This document shows, in pieces, positions 1 through 8,688 of a DNA stretch of 47,960 nt. The stretch's first letter is position 1; every line of letters starts with the position of its first letter. The notes under the pieces were generated by a model that saw only the letters and a program-made list of their open reading frames with translations, searched no databases and was not told the DNA's origin. Origin of the DNA: Rivularia sp. MS3. GTDB taxonomy: Bacteria; Cyanobacteriota; Cyanobacteriia; Cyanobacteriales; Nostocaceae. The stretch lies in assembly GCA_019192545.1 (NCBI GenBank), contig JAHCMI010000073.1:1-47960 (forward strand). The letters are read 5' to 3'. A program made the translations under genes and the position numbers.

Positions 1-113
1 CGGAATTAGAATTGAGCTTAAACGACTGGCAAGAAATAGGTCGCAGATTAGAGTACAAACCCGGTTGGGCTTGGCATAGGTGGCAGGAGATGCAAGGAGG
101 AATAGAGGAATAA
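1..113 (+). CDS. C-terminal end of a truncated unidentified protein
   Basis: An open frame runs in from the left edge (codons in the frame beginning at base 3) and stops at TAA 111-113, leaving 36 residues. The tail is Trp-rich, with the segment KPGWAWHRWQEM. From memory, similar tails occur in cyanobacterial helicase or replication-type plasmid proteins, but too little is visible to name it. It is not the direct in-frame continuation of the primase-helicase at the right edge: joining base 47960 to base 1 gives a stop after two codons. Confidence 0.55.
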   Translation, partial: ELELSLNDWQEIGRRLEYKPGWAWHRWQEMQGGIEE

Positions 114-708
114 TTGGCACTATCAAAGCACCCCCGGTAATGCGCTCAGAAGTTGCTCTTTAACGTGCCTTCTTGATGTAATGCTGGACAACCGGGGAAA
201 GAAGTGGTGGTGACTAGAAGCCTCACGCAATAGGCTTTTTACTGCACCAGTAATAAACATATTCTTAAACATTTCTTACTTTGTAATTCTTTAATGAGGA
301 GAATGTAACATATCGGAGATTTTGTACGAAGCCGGAGTTTTTTTAATACCTGGAACCACGCTTTTTCGTTCAAAGTAGAGGAATAGTGCAGAGCGGCATA
401 AACCATCAAAAATTGAAAATTAGATGAAAGCTATAACCCAATCTGGATAAGAGTTTAGGATAATTTATAAGTTCCAAGCGCGTACAATTTTTCCAAATAG
501 CCACAGTGACCCCTTGTTCGCAAATTCTCGTGAACCCTGATTAAAGAATATTCCCTTAATTAATCTTTTTAAGCAATAGTACTGTAGCTATTAATTTTTA
601 GTATTTAGTATATTTTATGTAACAGACTTAGCTCAATTAATACTAATAGATTTCCTTTTTTGTTTGAGGGTAATACCTCAAACACTCAAATAAAAAGCAA
701 TTTTTGAT
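114..708. other. Non-coding, AT-rich stretch with a solo transposon end
   Basis: I see no convincing gene. The central part (about 372-513) is a Tn3-type terminal sequence, listed separately. The last 150 bases are very AT-rich and presumably hold the promoter of the gene starting at 709. No clear Shine-Dalgarno sequence precedes that start. Confidence 0.5.
372..513. repeat. Solo Tn3-family right end, copy 1
   Basis: Read on the minus strand from 513 leftward, this begins GGGGTCACTGTGG and continues through AATTGTACGCGCT. That resembles a Tn3-family terminal inverted repeat: GGGGT start, about 38 bp, ending in an ACGC-type motif. The similarity to copy 2 (2625-2770) extends about 100 bp further inward, through a shared CATCAAAA region and an ATAAG-GTTTAGGA region, so subterminal sequence is included. 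Both copies are in the same orientation and I found no matching opposite end. This looks like a relict or one-ended product. The family assignment is by pattern only. Confidence 0.6.
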
Positions 709-1539
709 ATGACTAATGTAGATTCAAATAAATTATCTATACAAGAAATATACGATAATCTTCTAGATAAGGTTTCCTTGTCACAACTAGATTATGTACG
801 TAAATATGGATTTGTATTGGTTATTTCCTTATCATATGGTGAAAGATTATGTTCTGCGGTAGACGGATATAATTTGTCTATAAATAATGGTTATATAGTT
901 AAATCTTCATTTATAAATAGTGATTTAATATTAGACCCTATTTTATTTTCATGGAGAGCGTTTGGGTTGCAGGAAAGTATAAATGAACAGGTTATACTTA
1001 TTGAATTTGATGACTATTCACGTAATGTATATTTTGAGAAAAGAAGAAAATTATTAAAAGGGGTTCCTATTAATTGGGAATTAAAATTATCAGATGAAGT
1101 TCTTAGAAAAATAATGAATAAATCAATATATCAAAAAAACCTTTGGGATGAATTTAAAAAAATGATATTACGTGGAAAAGCTAAGCAGATTCATATGTTA
1201 ATTGTAAAGCCTATAAATATTCACGAAGAGATTGGACGACTGGAAAAAATTAAGTTAGAAAAAATAGATACTCAAAAAGTTTATACTATTGGTATTTCTG
1301 AAGAAGATATTATAGCTGGTAAATTAGTAACTACTTATGATGAGTATATTTACGAAGTTGATAAACCAAGAACTGTCCTAGCACTAGGTAAGATAGACTC
1401 TAAACATGAAGTTGTTATGAAACCATTTAGAGGAAGGGTAGTTCAAGAAGATGAACAAATAACTGTAAAGCCGATTAGTGATTTATTAGATGGATTTCAA
1501 TGTAGAGATTATACTGAATTTCCGATGTTGAATGAATAA
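709..1539 (+). CDS. Hypothetical protein, paralogue of the gene at 1788
   Basis: A 276-residue soluble protein with no signal peptide, membrane segment or recognised domain. It aligns along its length with the next gene. Shared landmarks are an N-terminal KLSxQxI block, a VRKxGFxLVIxLS block near residue 50, a central G(V/I)PINW(E/K)L block, a DEFKK-type helix, and a late (V/F)(Y/F)TI...KLVT block. The shared PINW segment is the best signature for a search. The ATG start is not preceded by a clear ribosome binding site. Base composition is more AT-rich than the plasmid backbone genes, suggesting acquisition together with the surrounding transposon remnants. Function unknown. Confidence 0.75.
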   Translation: MTNVDSNKLSIQEIYDNLLDKVSLSQLDYVRKYGFVLVISLSYGERLCSAVDGYNLSINNGYIVKSSFINSDLILDPILFSWRAFGLQESINEQVILIEFDDYSRNVYFEKRRKLLKGVPINWELKLSDEVLRKIMNKSIYQKNLWDEFKKMILRGKAKQIHMLIVKPINIHEEIGRLEKIKLEKIDTQKVYTIGISEEDIIAGKLVTTYDEYIYEVDKPRTVLALGKIDSKHEVVMKPFRGRVVQEDEQITVKPISDLLDGFQCRDYTEFPMLNE

Positions 1540-1689
1540 ATATAAATCTTTTAAGTAGGGGTATAAGTAATTGAAATTTCAGAAATAATACTATTGCGAC
1601 TACTTTTTAGTATTAGTTATACTAAGTATTGTTTGAATAAAGTTAAGTTTACGTTGGTAAATCCGGTTTATCAAAAGTAGATTTTTCAA

Positions 1690-1770
1690 CCTGCTTTAGG
1701 AAATCAGTTTTACCTAAAGTAGATTTAAACATCCACCCGCTTTAAGTTTTATTCTCTTAAAGTGGGTTTT
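1690..1770 (+). terminator. Two tandem hairpins of one family
   Basis: Hairpin A pairs CCTGCTTTAGG (1690-1700) with CCTAAAGTAG (1713-1722). Hairpin B pairs ACCCGCTTTAAG (1735-1746) with CTTAAAGTGGGT (1756-1767) and is followed by T residues. Each contains a G-T wobble. They probably end transcription of the 709 gene, or form a leader for the gene at 1788, whose start is only about 20 bases after hairpin B. Confidence 0.55.
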
Positions 1771-1787
1771 AAATTAAAATAATTCAA

Positions 1788-2609
1788 ATGATTAATTTTT
1801 ATAAATCTAAGTTATCTCTACAAGATATTTTTAAAAAAAACTTATTGAATGAAGTAGATAAATTTCATCGTAAATTTGTACGTAAGTTTGGATTTCTGTT
1901 AGTTATTCCTTTATCAGGAGCAAAAGAAAAGGTAGATAAATCTAAATACGATACTTTGTTTATAGATAAAGGTTATGTTACTCAAGCTATACCTCTACAT
2001 AAAAATTATATAACTGTACCATTTCTAAGTTCATGGGGAGGTATTGGATTCACAACTGGTGATTATGGTGAAATGAGATTCACTGAGTTTAATAATTTTT
2101 TAGAGTTTGAACGTTTTAAAACTGAAATTGATGAAGATGTTGAAGGAATACCTATTAATTGGAAACTTAGATTAGATAAAAAATTCCTCTCTATATTATT
2201 GAATAAGGATTATTCAATTGATGAAGAAGAGATTTGGAATGATTTTAAAAAAGTTTTACTTACTAATTCCAAAGTACAGATTCAAATGTTTGTTTCTCTG
2301 CCTGAACCTAACAATTACTATAATATTTCTTATGAAGGAATTGAAACAGTTAAATTAGAGGGAGGAAATACCAGAGAATTTTTTACAATTGTTCTTCCAT
2401 ATCGTGATATTTATAGTGTCAAATTAGTTACGCAAGGTAAAGAATATATTAGCTATCCAAATAATCAAAACAATTCAGCTAATTGGGAAAGAATTGTTGA
2501 AGAAAAAGAACCAGTGGGGGATGAGTTATTGGATGCAATAATACATGAAGAAATAGATACCTTAAAACTTTACTCTATAAGTGATTTTGGAGTTAAAGTT
2601 TTAAGATAA
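1788..2609 (+). CDS. Hypothetical protein, paralogue of the gene at 709
   Basis: A 273-residue protein sharing the KLS(I/L)Q(E/D)I, VRKFGFLLVI, GIPINWKL, DFKKVLL and FTI...KLVT blocks with its upstream neighbour, so the pair is a tandem duplication that has since diverged. No catalytic motif stands out. The C-terminal third differs most between copies: this copy has an acidic EEKEPVGDELLD stretch. A GCTTT/AAAG hairpin follows immediately (2612-2637). Function unknown. Carriage between two Tn3-type ends suggests transposon passenger genes, but that is inference. Confidence 0.75.
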   Translation: MINFYKSKLSLQDIFKKNLLNEVDKFHRKFVRKFGFLLVIPLSGAKEKVDKSKYDTLFIDKGYVTQAIPLHKNYITVPFLSSWGGIGFTTGDYGEMRFTEFNNFLEFERFKTEIDEDVEGIPINWKLRLDKKFLSILLNKDYSIDEEEIWNDFKKVLLTNSKVQIQMFVSLPEPNNYYNISYEGIETVKLEGGNTREFFTIVLPYRDIYSVKLVTQGKEYISYPNNQNNSANWERIVEEKEPVGDELLDAIIHEEIDTLKLYSISDFGVKVLR

Positions 2610-2611
2610 AG

Positions 2612-2637
2612 TCTACTTTGGGATAGTTCAAAGCAGA
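2612..2637 (+). terminator. Hairpin after the second paralogue
   Basis: TCTACTTTG (2612-2620) pairs with CAAAGCAGA (2629-2637) around an 8-base loop. There is no strong T-run, so it may be a weak terminator or part of the transposon subterminal sequence. It belongs to the same hairpin family as those at 1690-1767. Confidence 0.4.
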
Positions 2638-2770
2638 GCAATATCGTTTCAAATATAAAACATCAAAAGCTGAAAAAGAGATTTTGCTGTAACTCAATCT
2701 TGATAAGGGTTTAGGAGATTGTCTCAATCTGGAGCGCGTACAATTCCCCTTTTTTGGGTGCGATGACCCC
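2625..2770. repeat. Solo Tn3-family right end, copy 2
   Basis: Read leftward from 2770 on the minus strand it begins GGGGTCATCGCACCC and continues to AATTGTACGCGCT, matching copy 1 (372-513) at the tip and in the subterminal region. The 5 bases outside the end (ATCAA) differ from those outside copy 1 (TTGTT), so there is no shared target duplication. The complete Tn3 element begins only 23 bp further right. Confidence 0.6.
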
Positions 2771-2793
2771 ATCAAGCCTTTTGAGGGCATGTT

Positions 2794-2841
2794 GGGGGAA
2801 AGCCGGGATACGTGCAAAACGGGACACGCTGCAAAGTTTTG
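2794..2841 (+). repeat. Left terminal inverted repeat of the Tn3-family element
   Basis: 48 bp, starting GGGGG. It differs from the right repeat at positions 20, 27, 36, 39 and 46, four of which are transitions. Confidence 0.9.
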
Positions 2842-3029
2842 TTAAGATACTTGCGATAATTTAGATTTTGTGATTTGTTTTTCAGCTAATCTTATTTTCC
2901 TGGCGCAGAGTATAGTACATTCTCTTCAGCTACCAGCTTTTTTAGATTTTACTTATGTAAAAAATAAGTTTTTATATACCAACTATAATTTTTAACAAGT
3001 AATAAAAATACCCTTTTGAATACAAACTT

Positions 3030-3923
3030 TTAGTAACTAATCGTTAATCTTTCTAGAGCTTGACGTGCGACATTTTCTGCTCTAGCAGACGTAACTTTTT
3101 GGTAGCGTAGAGTGGTTTGAATATTTTCATGCCCCATCAGTGCCCGCAACTCTTCAATACCCATTAAACCAACACGTTCTGTCGCAAAAGTATGCCGTAA
3201 ATCATGGATTCTAATTCCAACTAACTCTGAGTAATTAGTTATTAACTTGCGCCAATATTCATGCACTGTACGATAGCTAATTCTACTGACAACTTTAGTT
3301 ACAGGTTGTTGCGCTGTAAAGAGTGCATTTACAGTATTATGACGCTCATATTTGATATACTTATTTAATGCCTTGGCAGCCGCATCACCAAAATAACAAG
3401 TACGCTGTTTATTACCTTTACCAACTACTTGAAATCTACTCTCTGCCAAATCTATATCATCTATATTTAACGCTAGAAGCTCTGCTATACGGCAGCCTGA
3501 ATGATGTAAAAGGTATACTATCGCATTCATACGTAAATCGCCTGCAATAGCTTTGTATAGTATATTTAATTGCGTCGCAGTTAAATATCGTATTGCTCCA
3601 TCAGTTTTATGCTCTCCCTTTTCTTGATTTGGCTGACGTTGTTTTAAACCACGAATAGGATTGAACTTAATATAACCTTGCTCTACAGCAAAATTGAATA
3701 AACTTTGTAGTATCGCTTGGTACTTACGATGAGTTGTATAGCTACAATGTTCTAAATTTTCTAAATACTTCATTAAAGTTTGCTTACCGATAATTTCAAT
3801 TGCCCAACTTCCGTATTCTAAAAGTATTGGTTTCAACGCCAATACATAAGTACGTCTGGTACTTTTTGCTAAATCCGGGCGTGATAAAAATTCAGTAATA
3901 ACAGTGGCTAAAGTAACAGTCAA
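3030..3923 (-). CDS. Tyrosine recombinase, probable transposon cointegrate resolvase (TnpI-like)
   Basis: 297 residues with the usual phage-integrase layout: an N-terminal SAM-like core-binding domain (about 5-95, TLATVITEFLSR...) and a C-terminal catalytic domain (about 115-290). The catalytic set is visible: Arg in HHSGCRIAELLAL, His-x-x-Arg in HDLRHTFATE, His in LMGHENIQTTLRYQ and the terminal Tyr in the same segment. Within this Tn3-family element its likely job is to resolve cointegrates at a site in the adjacent control region, as TnpI does in Tn4430. It is divergent from the XRE gene. The start (TTG-free, ATG at 3923) has no obvious ribosome binding site. It could alternatively be an independently acquired XerC/D-like enzyme. 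Confidence 0.88.
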   Translation of the reverse strand: MTVTLATVITEFLSRPDLAKSTRRTYVLALKPILLEYGSWAIEIIGKQTLMKYLENLEHCSYTTHRKYQAILQSLFNFAVEQGYIKFNPIRGLKQRQPNQEKGEHKTDGAIRYLTATQLNILYKAIAGDLRMNAIVYLLHHSGCRIAELLALNIDDIDLAESRFQVVGKGNKQRTCYFGDAAAKALNKYIKYERHNTVNALFTAQQPVTKVVSRISYRTVHEYWRKLITNYSELVGIRIHDLRHTFATERVGLMGIEELRALMGHENIQTTLRYQKVTSARAENVARQALERLTISY

Positions 3924-3956
3924 TTTAACAGTAAGTTATGTAATTTCTATATGGAA

Positions 3957-4004
3957 AATAATCATTATTTAATATATCTTTTTTAGGAAAGTAATGATTA
4001 CTTT
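3957..4004. promoter_or_regulatory. Two related palindromes in the divergent control region
   Basis: AATAATCATTATT (3957-3969) and AAAGTAATGATTACTTT (3988-4004) are near-perfect palindromes sharing a TAATNATTA core. The second ends 3 bases before the ATG of the XRE gene. They are candidates for that regulator's own operator, which would also control the divergent recombinase, or for core sites of the recombinase. The sequence alone does not decide between these. Confidence 0.6.
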
Positions 4005-4006
4005 TT

Positions 4007-4501
4007 ATGGATACTTTTAACACTCCTTTACCACAAGAAACGGTAGGGAACTACATCAAACGGTTGCGTCTGGAATTAAAGATGAGTCAGAATCAGCTAG
4101 CCGACGCAGCCGATATTCATCTACATTCCCTGGGGAAAATAGAACGAGGTATTACTACTCGATTAAGCCACAAAACCCGCCGGGGATTGGCTAGGGCTTT
4201 ATCAATACCAAGCGAGTACTTAGAAGCAATTTGTAACGGTTCCGAAATACCACAACCATTTAACAGTATAAAATTTTGTCCTAAATGCTGGACTCCAGGA
4301 ACGCCTACAGAACCAATTTGGAATGATGTCAGGTCATTATACTGCTTTATATGCGGACATGAGCTTATTTCTCATTGTGTTAAATGTGGAAAGTCAGTAA
4401 GAACTTTTCAGCACTCCTACTGTCCTTATTGTGGTTTTTACTACAAAAATACAATTACTGAAATTGATAGTAAGAAAACGCCATATAAAAAAAATTTTTA
4501 A
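4007..4501 (+). CDS. XRE-family regulator with C-terminal zinc ribbons
   Basis: 164 residues. The N-terminal part (about 13-72) is a helix-turn-helix of the Cro/CI type: MSQNQLADAADIHLHSLGKI followed by an ERG turn. The C-terminal part carries two cysteine pairs sets, CPKC...CFICG and CVKCG...CPYCG, typical of tandem zinc ribbons. It lies between the recombinase and the transposase within the transposon, so it probably represses transposon genes through the palindromes that abut its start codon. Zinc ribbons on a small XRE regulator are uncommon and could add a partner-binding or redox/metal-sensing role, which is inference. Confidence 0.85.
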   Translation: MDTFNTPLPQETVGNYIKRLRLELKMSQNQLADAADIHLHSLGKIERGITTRLSHKTRRGLARALSIPSEYLEAICNGSEIPQPFNSIKFCPKCWTPGTPTEPIWNDVRSLYCFICGHELISHCVKCGKSVRTFQHSYCPYCGFYYKNTITEIDSKKTPYKKNF

Positions 4502-4575
4502 AAATAAGAAAAAGTAAATGTTTTGTTTTATATCTATAAAAGTAATATCAGTATGGGCAATCCATTAATATCAGA

Positions 4576-7500
4576 GTGACATCTATAGAACGCACCGCTT
4601 ACCCAAGATTTAAGCGTCAATTTACCACCAAAGAACTTATTGAAATTTATACGCCAACCAATTCAGAAATTGCTTTCGCTTACAGTACTACAAAGGGTGA
4701 AATTAATATCCTTAATCTACTTGTTATATTAAAATCATTCCAAAGACTGGGTTATTTCCCATCTATTTCAGATATCCCACTAAAAATAATTAATCATATT
4801 CGTAGTCATTTAAAACTTAAAGATGATATTGTTTTAAGCTATGAAAGCAAGAAAACAATGTATCGACATCGGACAGCTATCCGTTCATATCTTCAAGTTA
4901 AATCTTTCAATCAAACTGCGCTACATTTAGCAGTATCAGCAGTAAATGAATCTGCTACTGTTATGGACAATCCTGCGGATTTAATGAATGTCGCTATTGC
5001 CGAATTAATTAAAAATAGATATGAATTACCGGGATTTAATACGTTAAATAGATTAGTACGTCGAGTCAGAAATTTAGTCAACCAAGACTTATTTAAGCTG
5101 GTATTGAGTCGCATAAATGATGATTATCAACAACGCTTACTTGACCTGTTAGATAATCATCCAGTTGAATACAGAAGCCTTTACAATAATATCAAACAGC
5201 TTCCTAAACGACCAACTCGTAACCATCTCAATGATTTAATTGTACATTTAATTTGGCTTGATTCTTTAGGAGACACTAAACCACTACTTGCTGATATTAC
5301 AGCAGCCAAAATTCAGCACTTTGCTGCTGAAGCGAGGGTGTTGGATGCAAGCGAAATTAAAGAATTTAATTTGCCAAAACGCATTACTCTTATATTATGC
5401 TTGATTCACTCGGCGCAAGTAACGACGCGAGATAATTTGGTTGAGATGTTTCTCAAAAAAATGCGTCTAATACATAATAACGCTAGAAAAGAGTTAGAAC
5501 TTATCAAGCAAAGATATCAAGAAACAGTTGAAAAGTTACTGGGAGTTTTTGGTAATGTTCTTTATTTATTTGTTGATGAAGAACAAGAATTAACTAATAT
5601 TGAGAAAGTCGATAACACAAATATACTAGATTTAACAGATAAAGTAGAGCAAGTTAATCAGTTATTCATTACAGAAGGTGGTGCGGAACACTTATTAAGT
5701 GAATGTGAGGAGATTAATGCTTATAAGGGGAATAATTATTTACCCTTACTATGGCAATTTTATAAAAGTCACCGCAGTACTTTCTTTAGATTATTAAATG
5801 CTTTGCGGTTTGAATCAACCACGAGCGAACAAAGTGTAGTTGAAGCATTAAATTTTATTCTAGAAAATCAGTCAAAGCGAGGTCATTATTTAAAGAATAC
5901 CATTGATTTAAATTTAGAATTTGCTTCTCCTCAATGGCAGAAACTTTTATTCGTTGAACAAGGAAACAAAACTAAAATTGTTCGTCGCCCGGACGGAAGT
6001 TTGTGTTTTTTCTTACTTAATGGCTGAATTGAGGTCGGGTGATATCTGCGTCATTGGTAGCGAAAATTATGCTGACTACCGAGAACAGTTACTACCCTGG
6101 TCAGAATGTTTACCATTAATTGACCAGTATTGTGAAGATTTGGGTTTTGCACCGAATGCAGATGGTTTTGTTACCCAGATGAAGGAATGCTTGACCGATA
6201 CAGCTTCCCATGTTGATTCTGGTTATCCCGACAATCGGCAACTTGTAATTAACGATAATGGTGAACCTGTATTAAAAAAGTCACTGCGTAATGATATAAC
6301 CCCCGAAGCTAAGACTTTGCTCCAAGCTGTGGAAGAACGGTTTCCAGAACGTAATTTGATTGATATTCTACGAAATGTTGACTATTGGACTAATTTTACA
6401 CGCCACTTTGGACCATTGAGCGGAAGTGATCCAAAAATTGAGCGAGCTACAGAACGTTATTTGCTGACTAGTTTCACTTATGGTTGTAATTTGGGACCAA
6501 CTCAAGCCGCAAGACATATGCGAGGTGTTGTAACTGCGAAGGAGATATCATTCGTTAATCGCCGTCATGTAAGTGTAGATAAGTTAAATGCAGCACTTGT
6601 GGATATTATTAATCGGTACAACGTTTTAAAGCTTCCGGGTATCTGGGGTGATGGGACAACGGCTGCTGCGGACGGAACTAAGTATGAACTCTACGAAGAA
6701 AATCTGCTGTCTGAGTATCATATTCGCTATGGTGGCTATGGAGGTATTGCTTACCACCATGTTTCTGATACATACGTAGCTTTATTTAGTCATTTTATTT
6801 CCTGCGGTACCTGGGAAGCTGTTTATATTATTGAAGGTTTATTAAAAAATTGTTCTGATATTCAGCCTAATACGATTCATGCTGATACTCAAGGACAATC
6901 AACACCTGTGTTTGCATTGTCACATATGTTGGGTATTAAATTGATGCCTCGAATTCGGAATTGGAAGGATTTAATTTTCTTCCGTCCAGACAAGGACACA
7001 GTTTACGAACATATTGATTCTTTATTCAAAGATACGATTGATTGGGATAAAATTAAAAACCATTGGCAAGATATTTTACAAGTTGTACTTTCAATTCAAA
7101 CTGGTAAGATTTCGAGTGCGGTGTTATTACGAAAACTGGGTAATTACAGTCGTAAAAATAGACTATACCAAGCTTTTCAAGAGTTGGGACGAGTAGTAAG
7201 AACGATATTTCTGTTGCAATATATTTCGGATATGAAGTTACGAAAACAAATCACAGCCGCAACAAATATCGTTGAAGCTTACAACGGTTTCTCAAAGTGG
7301 TTTTTCTTCGGTGGTTTTGGTGTTATTTCTAATAACGACCCAATCGAACAAGAAAAAATTATTAAATACAATGATTTAATTGCTAACGCTGTTATTTTCC
7401 ACAACGTTGTTGATTTAACCGATGTATTGCGGGACTTACTGAAAGCTGGTTATTCGATTACTCGTGAAGATGTGGCGGCGTTAAGTCCTTATATGACCAG

Positions 7501-7588
7501 TCATATTAAGCGTTTCGGCGATTATCTAATTGATATGGAGACTGTGCCGAATTTGTTGGATGATGAAGGACTTTCGGTTTTAGCTTGA
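4576..7588 (+). pseudogene. tnpA: Tn3-family transposase, split by a frameshift
   Basis: Two overlapping frames make one TnpA. The first (4576-6027, GTG start after a gap from the XRE gene) has the N-terminal DNA-binding part, beginning ERTAYPRFKRQFTTKELIE and ending in a FASPQWQKLLFVE segment. The second continues from about 5995 as EVCVFSYLMAELRSGD and includes the catalytic region: WGDGTTAAADGTKY (first Asp), IHADTQGQSTPVF (second Asp, followed by MPRIRNWKDL) and IVEAYNGFSKW (Glu). The span is 3013 bases, one more than a multiple of three, so one extra base near 5980-6000 (a CGCCCGG run) would explain the break. Corrected length is about 1003 residues, normal for TnpA. It is either a real inactivating mutation or a sequencing error. 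Programmed shifting is not usual in this family. Confidence 0.9.
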
Positions 7589-7634
7589 GCAATTGTCAAA
7601 GTATTGCAGAGCAAGGGTTGTAGAGTTATTGTTA

Positions 7635-7682
7635 CATAACTTTACAACGTGTCCCATTTTGCGCGTATCCCGGCTTTCCCCC
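7635..7682 (-). repeat. Right terminal inverted repeat of the Tn3-family element
   Basis: Reverse complement of the left repeat with five differences. It lies 47 bases after the transposase stop. Confidence 0.9.
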
Positions 7683-8688
7683 ATGTTGCAGGTTTTTACA
7701 CGCATCCTGGCTCAATGCCTAATATTTCCGACTTCAAGCCAATTAAAAAAATTCTCAGCTAGAGACTGTTTACGTAAAAGTAGAAGAAGAATAAATGACT
7801 GCCCTCTATCGAGTGATGATCCACACCGATAGGTGTAAGCGATGTATTTTTTATATACGTTCGCGCAATTTTGCGCGATAGCCCCATTGTATTTACGAGT
7901 AAAAGCTCGCGCTGCTCACTCATCTACATTTATCAAAAAGTTAAATTACATTTAATAAGATTGACCGAATTAATAAAGTATGCATAAAGATAGCGCCTGA
8001 ACCACGGATTTTTCCTGCTCAAATAATGCTGATAAAAATATAAACGAATATCAAAAATAATCAGTGTATAAATATTTTATAGTTCAAAGCTTAGTGTACG
8101 TTTATTTTGCCCACTGCAAGTTTGGCAAAAGTAATATATTCATCAAATAATCACTTACTAAAAATATAGCTATTAAATATTCGTATGCAAAAAAATAGTG
8201 TACTAACTATTTATTCACTGACTTATATTCAAACCAAAACCGAGCAAAAGCGAGGTATAATACTACAAGTGTCCAAACCTTCGCAGTATCAACACTTCAG
8301 CCGTAAAGACGGTAAAACCAGACACATACCTTGCTCAGTAACGGTTTCTAAAAGTACTTTGGTTAAAGGATATGTGACATAATGTGCCGGTTCAGTTTCT
8401 TAAAATTACCTTACTTTTTACCGTACTACATTATTACATAGCTAAAGTGTCACAGGTATAGTTGCAATTGTTATAAATCTGTGCATCTGTATTTCGTTTA
8501 TGTATCAATAAAATTTGATTGGTAGATGTCAAGAGAAAATATGTAAAACCCTGCCATCTCCTCCAAAATTTTTGTCGCTCTCCGGCATTGTCAACCAATG
8601 TTTCTTAAGCAGTATAAGAAGGTACTTTCCCCCTTGATAATAAAATCACCAGTTAGTTTGGAATCAAATAGCTGATGATAAAGAACCT
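7683..8688. other. Gene-poor kilobase to the right of the transposon
   Basis: I find no convincing gene. The reverse complement of about 7690-7719 resembles a decayed copy of the transposon end (AGCCAGGATGCGTGTAAAA against AGCCGGGATACGCGCAAAA). A perfect 8-bp inverted repeat TCGCGCAA/TTGCGCGA with a 2-base spacer lies near 7861-7878. A possible 65-codon frame at 8185-8382 shows no family resemblance and no ribosome binding site. The rest is AT-rich and unremarkable. Confidence 0.5.

Larger units (their letters stand above)
2794..7682. mobile_element. Tn3-family transposon with intact ends and 5-bp target duplication
   Basis: Both ends begin GGGGGAAAGCCGGGATACG. The left inverted repeat is 2794-2841 and the right is 7635-7682; they match at 43 of 48 positions by my alignment. 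The flanking pentamer ATGTT is present at 2789-2793 and again at 7683-7687, the 5-bp duplication expected of Tn3-family insertion. Contents in order: a leftward tyrosine recombinase, a palindrome-rich divergent control region, a rightward XRE/zinc-ribbon gene and a rightward Tn3-type transposase gene broken by a frameshift. The layout of transposase plus a TnpI-like tyrosine recombinase recalls Tn4430-type elements. The perfect duplication implies a fairly recent insertion. Confidence 0.92.

Noticed and set aside
372-2770. Possible CAST (type V-K) transposon ends because of GTACA and GTGAC words
   Set aside because: The tips begin GGGGTCA and match the Tn3 pattern; no Tns genes, Cas12k or CRISPR array in the window.
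2593-2817. Leftward 74-codon frame across the solo transposon end and the left inverted repeat
   Set aside because: It lies across repeat sequences and is explained by them; no coding features.
7593-7832. 79-codon frame spanning the right transposon end
   Set aside because: It crosses the inverted repeat and target duplication, so it cannot be an original gene.
8185-8382. 65-codon rightward frame
   Set aside because: No ribosome binding site, no family resemblance; possible but unsupported.
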